Origin: an uncultured delta proteobacterium
GTDB taxonomy: Bacteria > RBG-13-61-14 > DRUE01
DNA: 12,779 nucleotides
Assembly (NCBI GenBank): GCA_903930515.1
Contig: CAIYYW010000028.1
Span: forward strand, 1-12,779
Direction of reading: 5' to 3'
Under the pieces are notes generated by a model. It saw nothing but the letters and a program-made list of their open reading frames with translations. It had not been told where the DNA came from and made no database searches. Below, piece after piece: positions 7,337 through 12,779 of the stretch. Positions within the stretch are counted from its first letter, which is position 1. Each line of letters opens with the position of its first letter. A program made the translations under genes and the position numbers.

Positions 7337-8758
7337 TTACTCCTCCTTTAACAGATGGTCGGGGTGCATCAGAATGGTGCAGGTTACGTGTGAACCCACG
7401 CCGGCATGGCTGATGGCCAGGCCGCGGCGGGCGTTGGGGACCTGGACATCAACCCAGTTTTTGGGTTTCTGCTTGCCGAACGATTTCCAGAGCTTGGGAT
7501 TGCCGTGGATCTCGGCGTGCCTATTCCAGATGTGGAGCGCGCACTCCACCACCTGCATGATACCGGTCGCGCCCACGGCGTGCATGCATCCGATCAGTCC
7601 TCCCGACAGGTTGGCCGGAAGTTTGCCCTGCTTGCCGGTGCGGGGGTTGACCAGGTAGCAATCGCCGGACTCCACATAATCGCGGCCGCGTCCGTAGGGA
7701 CGGATGCCGATGTCCTCGTAGGTCTGGATGTCGGAGATGGTGAAGGCGTCGTGCAGTTCTACAAAGTCCAGGTCCTCGGTCGGGTCCTTCACGCCGGCCA
7801 TCCGGTATGCGTACCACGCGCACATCCTCGCGGCGAGGAACCCGGTAAAGCCGGGGTAGCGATGCCCGCCGGGGAAGACCTCGTCCAGGTCCTGATACTG
7901 GTCGGGCGTTTCGTTGGGCAGGAGCGGAATCTCCATATCGCGGCGGTCCGCCACCCTGAGGCTGTGCGAGCCGGCCGCGATGTAGAGCCGGAGCGGGTTC
8001 TTGCACATCTTGAACGCGGTCTCCTCGTCCGCCACGATCACGCAGGCCGCGCCCACGCTCATCAGGCAGCAGTCCAAAACGCGGAGCGGATACGCCACCA
8101 CCGGAGACTTGAGCACATCTTCCACCGTGATGTCCATCGGCGACTGCGCAAACGGGTTCCAGCGCGCGTAGCCGTGGTTCTTGACCGAGATTTCGGCCAT
8201 GGTCCGGCGGAAGCTGTCCTGGCTCTTGCCGAACACCTGCCAGTAGCGCTGCGCCATGGTCGCGTAATAACCGGTGTAGATATGTCCCAGCGGCGTTTCC
8301 CAGTCCTTGTCCGCGGCGCAGGCGATGTAGTTGTTGCCCTCGTCCGTGGGAACCTCGTCCATCCGCTCCCAGCCCATGGCCAGCGCGCAATCGGAATAGC
8401 CCGAGGCCACGGCCTTGGCCGCCTCCCAGATGGTGGAGCCGCCGGTGGCGCCGCCGGTTTTCACGCCGATGTTGCCCAGCGGGTCAAGCCCCAACCGGTC
8501 GTGGATCACGGACTCGCCCAGAAGCTGGTCGCCGAAGTGGTCCGCGAAATGGCCGTAGTAGCAGGTGTGGATGTAGCCCTTGAGCTCGGCCGGACTCATG
8601 CCGATGAACTCCGCGGCCATGGTCAGGGCGTCAATGCACAACTCCTCGGTGCGCTTCTCCGGAAAGGCGCGCGCGTACTGGCTCTGGCCCCCTGTTACCA
8701 GGTAAACCGGCCGCATGAAACGAGGCACTTTCAACTGCCGTTCCGTGAATTTTATCAT
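7337..8758 (-). CDS. Thiolase-superfamily protein lacking the nucleophilic cysteine, 473 aa
   Basis: Thiolases cleave or form the C-C bond of beta-ketoacyl-CoA using a nucleophilic Cys and two further catalytic residues. This protein has the SCPx/archaeal-type thiolase layout: ELHDAFT (335-341), GGLIGCMHAVGATG (386-399, H393 in the GHPxGATG position) and the C-terminal ISHAGVGSH (449-457). At the expected nucleophile position the motif reads GVKTGGATGGST (98-109), so Gly103 stands where Cys is expected in the usual (N/A)-C-A-(S/T)-G. The length (473) exceeds typical thiolases (about 390), with extra sequence around 270-300. AAGGAG lies 7 bases before the ATG. It forms an operon with the DUF35 gene and shares its terminator. 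It could be a non-thiolytic acyl-CoA enzyme, a scaffold, or a thiolase with a relocated nucleophile. The superfamily is certain; the reaction is not. Confidence 0.87.
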   Translation of the reverse strand: MIKFTERQLKVPRFMRPVYLVTGGQSQYARAFPEKRTEELCIDALTMAAEFIGMSPAELKGYIHTCYYGHFADHFGDQLLGESVIHDRLGLDPLGNIGVKTGGATGGSTIWEAAKAVASGYSDCALAMGWERMDEVPTDEGNNYIACAADKDWETPLGHIYTGYYATMAQRYWQVFGKSQDSFRRTMAEISVKNHGYARWNPFAQSPMDITVEDVLKSPVVAYPLRVLDCCLMSVGAACVIVADEETAFKMCKNPLRLYIAAGSHSLRVADRRDMEIPLLPNETPDQYQDLDEVFPGGHRYPGFTGFLAARMCAWYAYRMAGVKDPTEDLDFVELHDAFTISDIQTYEDIGIRPYGRGRDYVESGDCYLVNPRTGKQGKLPANLSGGLIGCMHAVGATGIMQVVECALHIWNRHAEIHGNPKLWKSFGKQKPKNWVDVQVPNARRGLAISHAGVGSHVTCTILMHPDHLLKEE

Positions 8759-8952
8759 TCAACTTCTCCTTCTTTTTTATTGTTAAGCCCCTCTTTATAA
8801 CTGCTTGACGCTTTTGATAACCGCAAAAAAAACAGCAGTAGGGATTGACGCGGTCGGGAGCCCTTGGGAGTTGAGCCGAGTCGCTCACTCAGCCGGACTG
8901 ACTCCCCAGCCCAATCCCCTGAGCCTGCGCCCACTACTCCCTGTCAGCCCGG
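8759..8952 (-). promoter_or_regulatory. Upstream region of the thiolase operon
   Basis: On the minus strand this 194-bp gap has a TATAAA box (8799-8794) without a convincing -35, an A/T-rich stretch with a T8 run (8832-8825), and an inverted repeat ACTGCT/AGCAGT (8800-8805 and 8834-8839) around it. A promoter is expected here, but none is clear by eye. Confidence 0.3.
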
Positions 8953-9747
8953 TTAATCTTTATCTCGTTTCGCAATGTATGCGAACCGGTATTTTTTGCT
9001 GATTGCCTTTATTTTTCCCAGCGCGACTTGAGCTTTTTCCCGGGTGGCGTATGAGCCGGCAAACACGACAAATTTCCCGGCATCTGAGATGTTTTTATAA
9101 ACGGGAATACCCCGGGCCCTTAACTCGTCGGCGATAACATTAGCATCCGCTCTGGTAGGGAAGACCCCCACTTTAACGACAAAAAAATCAGTGGGCTGAG
9201 CGGTCTTAGCGGGCTGAGCGGGCGGAGTGGTCCCAGGGGCCGCTGGCGGTTGGACCGGCTCAACCGGTTGCAGCGCATCCTGCGCCGCCTGGATTTTTTC
9301 CTGAACCCCGGGCTCCTTGGATTTGCTGTAATTGTCTATCGCGGCTTGATAGTCGCCTTTGGCAAAATACTCCTCGCCCAGGTTGAAATAACATTTGCTG
9401 GTCTTGTTCTGCGAATCCACATTCTGGGACTGCGAATAAAAATTTATCGCGTCCGTCCAATTCTGGGAAGTAAACGCCTTCTCCCCCAGGTTGTAATATG
9501 AATCGCTGATCTTATTCTTGACCAGCCCGATCTTGCTCTCGGAAGGCTTGTCCGCCAGGTATGCCTGATACAGGTTGATCGCATTCTCATAGTTTCCGGC
9601 CAGGAATTGATTGTCCGCATCCTTCAGGGTGGATGGGCACCAGGGCAGATCCGATTTCAGGGCGCAGGACATCTTCTCGCAGGAAAAATTAAGCGCGGAA
9701 AGAACCACCAGGGAAACCACCAGAGCCAAACCGAAATGTTTTTTCAT
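8953..9747 (-). CDS. TPR-SPOR envelope protein, 264 aa
   Basis: The protein has a hydrophobic export signal (residues 4-22) ending at NFS-C23. The cysteine suggests a lipoprotein, but Asn at -3 is a poor lipobox, so ordinary signal peptidase cleavage is possible. Three TPR-like helical pairs follow: about 40-67 (GNYENAINLYQAYL), 76-110 (QNWTDAINFYSQS) and 118-145 (GDYQAAIDNYSKS). Then comes a Pro/Ala/Gln-rich linker (160-186) and a C-terminal SPOR domain (187-264), with the typical FFVVKVGVFPTRADAN and FVVFAGSYATREKAQ repeats. SPOR domains bind denuded peptidoglycan, often at division sites, so this is probably a periplasmic cell-wall protein. The ATG at 9747 was chosen over the one at 9774 because AGGAGG sits 6 bases upstream. 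It is a single-gene unit with its own promoter. Its partners are unknown. Confidence 0.86.
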   Translation of the reverse strand: MKKHFGLALVVSLVVLSALNFSCEKMSCALKSDLPWCPSTLKDADNQFLAGNYENAINLYQAYLADKPSESKIGLVKNKISDSYYNLGEKAFTSQNWTDAINFYSQSQNVDSQNKTSKCYFNLGEEYFAKGDYQAAIDNYSKSKEPGVQEKIQAAQDALQPVEPVQPPAAPGTTPPAQPAKTAQPTDFFVVKVGVFPTRADANVIADELRARGIPVYKNISDAGKFVVFAGSYATREKAQVALGKIKAISKKYRFAYIAKRDKD

Positions 9748-9879
9748 CAAAGTCCTCCTTTTAAAGTTAATCAATTATATAAAAATTGGGAACCCATCAA
9801 CCATTTAATCCATATCTTGCCTGAAATTTCTCCAGCGCGCAACACCGGTGGCAACTCAAAATTTGGATATCCCCTCAAA

Positions 9880-9893
9880 ACGATCCTGATCGT
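9880..9893. promoter_or_regulatory. Inverted repeat overlapping the SPOR-gene -10 box (possible operator)
   Basis: ACGATC-CT-GATCGT is a perfect 6-bp inverted repeat around two bases. It covers most of the -10 box and the predicted transcription start, which is where a repressor would act. No regulator is identified, and the short length leaves room for chance. Confidence 0.3.
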
Positions 9894-9917
9894 ATTTCTT
9901 TCCGCTAACCTTGTCAA
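9889..9917 (-). promoter_or_regulatory. Sigma70-like promoter of the SPOR gene
   Basis: On the minus strand TTGACA (9917-9912) is followed by exactly 17 bases and TACGAT (9894-9889, 4 of 6). It faces the SPOR gene and predicts a leader of about 135 nt. Confidence 0.55.
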
Positions 9918-9996
9918 ATGAGGATAACCTCGGATCTCGGGTAGCGAGGAATCGCCAGGCAGTGGATGGGCCTGGGTTTGGGGAATCCACCCGATC

Positions 9997-10048
9997 AGCT
10001 AAAAATAGGTCCTGGATGCGCCCTCTTGAATGGCTGTCCGGCAGGACT
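9997..10048. repeat. 52-bp intergenic repeat, copy B
   Basis: It is 90% identical to copy A (five mismatches in 52, no gaps). Two of the mismatches fall in one hairpin arm, leaving AAGAGGGC opposite GACCTATT, so the stem is weakened although the T5 tract on the minus strand is kept. It lies about 150 bp past the MBL gene stop and may be a weakened terminator of that operon. Confidence 0.8.
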
Positions 10049-10199
10049 TTGGCACAGGCCCGTTTGGGCTAGGGCGTTTTCACCGTGGAAAATCCAACCT
10101 GAAGCGCCTCTCGCCCAAGGGAACTTTTAAATTATCAAGTTGAGTGACATTTTGAATTTTCCCTTTTGCGAATCGAATAAACAGATGATCAAGATTATT

Positions 10200-11276
10200 T
10201 CAGGCCTTGACCTCCAAGCCGTCTCTGCCGACCACGATCGGGCCTTGATAGATGCTACCCATACCTTGGGTGAACATGCTCTCGAGCGCGGAGTTTTCGG
10301 GCAGGGCCGGGGCGAGATGGGTAAGGACCAGTTTTTTCACCCCGGCGTCGCGGGCAATCTCAGCGGCCTCCTCGGTCATGGTGTGATAGGTAAGCATCTC
10401 CTCGGCCATGGCGGCGATGCGCTCGTTGGCCGGACTGGCATTGGCTCTCATATACTTAATAGCCATCTCGGTCATCGCGCGGCTGGCGGCCTCGTGTACG
10501 AGAATGTCCGCGCCCTTGGCCATCTCAACCATCTTCGCGCACTTCTTGGTGTCGCCTGAAACAACCACCGATTGCCCCCTGTAATCAAAGCGGTAGCCCA
10601 CGGCCGGCTGAACGGGCGGATGGTCCACCTCGAACATGGTGATTTTCACGCCATCTGTCTCGCACACCACTCCCGGCGCCTTTTCCGCAAGCTCGGCCCG
10701 CATGGCGAACTCTGACCACTTCACGCCGTGGTGGTCCTTGCGGTACTTGTTATCCAGCGCATAGGCCGCGAGCAAAGAGCCGATCACATCCTTGACCCCG
10801 GCCGGGCCGATCACGGGCAGGGGCTGGTCGGCGCCGGCTATGCCGCGATTGACCATTAGCTCGCCGAACTCGCCGAAGTGGTCAGAGTGGAAGTGGGTGA
10901 ACAGGACCATGGAGACATTGTTCAGGCCGGCGCCTGCGAGGCGGGTGAGGAACCCCCGGCCGGTGTCCACCAGAAAAGTCTTGTCCCCTGCACTGACCAG
11001 GGTCGCGGCACAGGCCCGCTCAGGATTGGGGATGGGAGTGCCTGTGCCGAGGAGGACCACGGAGAGTCCGGCGTTCGGGTCAAGCTTGCGCTCCTTAAAA
11101 GCTGCTTTTGGATTGAGGCCCTGCAAACCGGCTCCTCTGGACTCACCCGGCTTCATCAACATCCCGCCCGCAAGCAGCATGCTGCCCGCGCCCGCGGCCT
11201 TGAGCCACGACCTCCGATTAAAAAGACTTGAATTCAACCTTGACCGACCTTTCTTTACTCCCTCGGTTTTTTTCAT
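10200..11276 (-). CDS. Tat-exported metallo-beta-lactamase-fold hydrolase, 358 aa
   Basis: The N-terminus carries a twin-arginine signal, FNRRSWLK (19-26), before a hydrophobic stretch (27-41), so the folded metalloprotein should reach the periplasm. The MBL core begins at LSVVLLGTGTP (71-81) and has HFHSDH (128-133) for the zinc ligands, VDHP (H219), SGDT (D242) and LTHLAP (H320). The pattern and the GTGTP start match the RNase Z-like/arylsulfatase-like branch. Exported members of this branch are not tRNA processors, so ester or sulfate-ester hydrolysis is more likely, with the substrate unknown. AGGAG sits 6 bases before the ATG. It follows the SRPBCC gene by 20 bp and is the last gene of that operon. 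Confidence 0.88.
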   Translation of the reverse strand: MKKTEGVKKGRSRLNSSLFNRRSWLKAAGAGSMLLAGGMLMKPGESRGAGLQGLNPKAAFKERKLDPNAGLSVVLLGTGTPIPNPERACAATLVSAGDKTFLVDTGRGFLTRLAGAGLNNVSMVLFTHFHSDHFGEFGELMVNRGIAGADQPLPVIGPAGVKDVIGSLLAAYALDNKYRKDHHGVKWSEFAMRAELAEKAPGVVCETDGVKITMFEVDHPPVQPAVGYRFDYRGQSVVVSGDTKKCAKMVEMAKGADILVHEAASRAMTEMAIKYMRANASPANERIAAMAEEMLTYHTMTEEAAEIARDAGVKKLVLTHLAPALPENSALESMFTQGMGSIYQGPIVVGRDGLEVKA

Positions 11277-11296
11277 CGCTTACTCCTTTCTCCTGA

Positions 11297-11806
11297 TTAC
11301 TTATCTGATTCCAGCTTCTTCTTGGCGGATTCCACCCAGGCGCGGTGCTCCTGGTCCAGACCGTCTTGGCCATACATTTTTAGGAAGAGCTTGACCCCCG
11401 GTCCGCTTATGGTCTCATAGCTGGTGAACACGCTCGCTCCGTCCTTCTCCTCGATCTTCAATCCAAAGGTGATGTCCATTCCCGGCTGGCTGCCTTGGTA
11501 TTCAAGCAGGTGATTTGGCTCGGATTTTATCAAAACCAGTTTGATGTTTGTTGGAGATTTCTTGCCCACGATTATGGGCCGGAACCTGACCTCGCTGTTT
11601 GGAGCCTGGCCGTCGCCCTTGACCAGTTCGGCCTTCTCCACCGCAGGGCACCACACGGACCATTGGTTGACATCCACGAGTAACGCCCAAGTCTTGTCTG
11701 GAGAGGTTTTGATCCCCTCGCTTTGGGTCGTGCTGATCTGATCCGCGGCGATGAGTGCCGAGGCCGCAACCAGGATAATGGACAGAACAATGACAGTGCG
11801 TTTCAT
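11297..11806 (-). CDS. Exported SRPBCC-family protein, 169 aa
   Basis: It has a Sec signal peptide (MKRTVIVLSIILVAASALIAA, cleavage probably near residue 21) and a START/polyketide-cyclase-like body. The body shows the KTWALLVDVNQWSVWCPAVE segment early on, alternating beta strands (VRFRP, IKLVLI, LLEYQG, ITFGLKIEE) and a long C-terminal helix (HRAWVESAKKKLE). SRPBCC proteins bind small hydrophobic ligands in a deep pocket. The ATG at 11806 is preferred over the far upstream one at 11944 because it starts the signal peptide, has a GGAAGGGGGAAG purine block just before it, and avoids overlapping the upstream gene. It sits between a QueG-like gene (22 bp before) and an exported hydrolase (20 bp after), so it may bind the substrate or product of that hydrolase. 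Confidence 0.8.
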   Translation of the reverse strand: MKRTVIVLSIILVAASALIAADQISTTQSEGIKTSPDKTWALLVDVNQWSVWCPAVEKAELVKGDGQAPNSEVRFRPIIVGKKSPTNIKLVLIKSEPNHLLEYQGSQPGMDITFGLKIEEKDGASVFTSYETISGPGVKLFLKMYGQDGLDQEHRAWVESAKKKLESDK

Positions 11807-11828
11807 TATTATCTTCCCCCTTCCATAG

Positions 11829-12779
11829 TTAAACCGGGCTCTCTTGGGAGCACGGCGTATTGGCGGAACAGAGACCGCATCCGTAAATATTGATCCGGTA
11901 TTTGACCTGGTTGCGGGGCCAACTTGAAACCACATTCTTTCCACATTTGTTCTTGTCGTGTCCCACCCCGGAGATCGCGCCCACCGGACAGCGGCGGGCG
12001 CATTCCAGGCAGCCTCCGGTCCGGTGGTGAAGGCAATGATGACGGTAGTGCGGGGCTTGGTCGCGGTTGGGTTTCAGCGGCAAAGCCACGGCCACCGCAC
12101 CACAGCGATGGGCCGTTCCCTTTTCCGAGATGAAGAGGTCGCTCATGCCAAAGCTACCCAGACCTGCGGCAAAGGCCAGGTGACGGAAAGACCAGTTGGA
12201 GGCATAGCCCACCGGCGTATTCTTGCTGGTCTTGAATTCCGGCATCATATCCGGGGCCGCGGCCAGGATGCCGTAGCGGGCAAGTTCCTTAACCAGGGCC
12301 ATCTCCACTTTCTGGGTGAATAATCCGCCCAGCAGACGGGCCTGTGCCCAGCGGGACGAGCACCAGCGCGTTTCCGCGGCGTTGGATTCCACAATCGGGT
12401 CGGCGAAGGGCAGGATGAAGGAAACCACGCCGATCTGATCGGAAGGCGGAGTCTTTACCCCCTGTCTGCGGGCAGCTATGGTCATAGCTTCGGCCGGGGT
12501 CAGATGAAAGGGGCCGATGATCTTTTTGTATTCAAGGAACAAAGGGTCCGGGCCTGCGGAGAAACCAACCAGGGCGTCCTTGTAAATCTTCTCGCCCGGG
12601 AACTTGGCCTCCATCGAGTTGCCGGGATCGTTCTTCACAAACGCGGTGATGAAATCCGAGATCCACCGCTCATCTATCCCGGCCCCGTTTTCCCGGCCCA
12701 GCGGCGGAAGCGGTTTGGCGGAGAACTTGCCGGAAAGCTCCCCGAAGGTGGACTCGTATCCCCGGCGGTCGAGTGCGGC
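11829..12779 (-). CDS. QueG-like double [4Fe-4S] oxidoreductase (5' end cut by window)
   Basis: The frame is open to the window edge (316 residues visible), so the GTG at 12638 is unlikely to be the start. The middle part has LAFAAGLGSFGMSDLFISEKG and a basic Arg before CGAVAVALPL, which fits the cobalamin-binding reductase fold shared by epoxyqueuosine reductase QueG and reductive dehalogenases. The C-terminus carries ferredoxin-type cysteines: C-x2-C-x3-CP with an extra Cys just before (about 11988-12035), then a lone Cys and GCGLCSANTPC (about 11850-11945), enough for two [4Fe-4S] clusters. The length and the RFxxGLG-like pattern suit the QueG-related group often annotated as 4Fe-4S binding protein. 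A real tRNA-modifying role is doubtful, because the gene is co-oriented at 22 bp with two exported proteins. No Tat signal can be judged, as the N-terminus is missing. Confidence 0.75.
   Translation of the reverse strand, partial: AALDRRGYESTFGELSGKFSAKPLPPLGRENGAGIDERWISDFITAFVKNDPGNSMEAKFPGEKIYKDALVGFSAGPDPLFLEYKKIIGPFHLTPAEAMTIAARRQGVKTPPSDQIGVVSFILPFADPIVESNAAETRWCSSRWAQARLLGGLFTQKVEMALVKELARYGILAAAPDMMPEFKTSKNTPVGYASNWSFRHLAFAAGLGSFGMSDLFISEKGTAHRCGAVAVALPLKPNRDQAPHYRHHCLHHRTGGCLECARRCPVGAISGVGHDKNKCGKNVVSSWPRNQVKYRINIYGCGLCSANTPCSQESPV

Larger units (their letters stand above)
9748..10199. other. Intergenic region between SPOR gene and MBL gene
   Basis: This 452-bp stretch has no credible gene. 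It contains the SPOR-gene promoter with its overlapping inverted repeat, and repeat copy B. The remainder (about 10050-10199) shows only a short GCCC-GTTT-GGGC hairpin near 10058-10069 without a T tract. No RNA gene was recognised. Confidence 0.65.

Noticed and set aside
7521-8390. A 289-codon minus-strand frame inside the thiolase gene
   Set aside because: It is a frame-shifted shadow of the thiolase, rich in Arg/Gly/Pro, with no ribosome site or domain.
7406-8800. A 464-codon open frame on the plus strand
   Set aside because: It lies antisense to the thiolase gene, is full of Val/Ala/Gly/His/Arg typical of GC-rich antisense frames, and has no family motif. The minus-strand thiolase motifs are unambiguous.
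8825-8832. T8 run on the minus strand as a terminator of the SPOR gene
   Set aside because: No stable GC-rich hairpin sits directly before it. Only a weak long-range pairing can be drawn.
11807-11944. Upstream start (11944) for the SRPBCC gene
   Set aside because: It would overlap the QueG-like gene by over 100 bp and bury the signal peptide. The ATG at 11806 has a purine-rich site and starts a clean signal.

Overview
Every supported gene lies on the minus strand, so the window is read from right to left. It suggests a Gram-negative, probably anaerobic bacterium. The visible clues are a twin-arginine-exported metallo-beta-lactamase-fold protein, a SPOR-domain envelope protein, a DUF35/thiolase pair, and a B12/Fe-S type oxidoreductase related to epoxyqueuosine reductase. 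This gene mix is common in Desulfobacterota, but nothing in the window proves the phylum. No rRNA, tRNA, CRISPR array or transposase gene was seen.

Right part (about 6760-12779, visibly GC-rich). At the right edge is the 3' part of a QueG-like double [4Fe-4S] protein. It is followed at about 20-bp spacings by a Sec-exported SRPBCC protein and a Tat-exported MBL-fold hydrolase, and these three probably form one operon. After a gap of about 450 bp comes a TPR-SPOR envelope protein with its own sigma70-like promoter. Next is a two-gene operon of a thiolase-superfamily protein and a DUF35 Zn-ribbon/OB-fold partner. The thiolase lacks the usual nucleophilic cysteine.

Left part (1-6578, visibly lower GC). 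This is a three-gene operon of dynamin-superfamily proteins behind a good sigma70-like promoter (TTGACA-N17-TACAAC). Gene 1 is a canonical bacterial dynamin-like GTPase with a membrane hairpin. Gene 2 overlaps it by 4 bp (ATGA) and looks like a pseudo-GTPase whose nucleotide-binding motifs are all degenerate. Gene 3 overlaps gene 2 by 4 bp (TTGA) and encodes a protein of more than 1,000 residues. It has two GTPase domains in tandem and ends, where the window cuts it, in what reads as a CBM25-type starch/glycogen-binding module.

The dynamin cassette is the most unusual content. Tight coupling implies a hetero-oligomer: gene 1 would anchor it in the membrane, gene 2 would be a catalytically dead partner, and gene 3 would couple GTPase activity to an alpha-glucan-like ligand. 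Bacterial dynamin sets are known in membrane repair, vesicle secretion and phage defence, so those are the leading role hypotheses, but none is shown here. A 52-bp repeat, one copy of which forms a rho-independent terminator, occurs in both of the longer gene-free stretches. One copy marks the edge between the dynamin cassette and the GC-rich neighbourhood.
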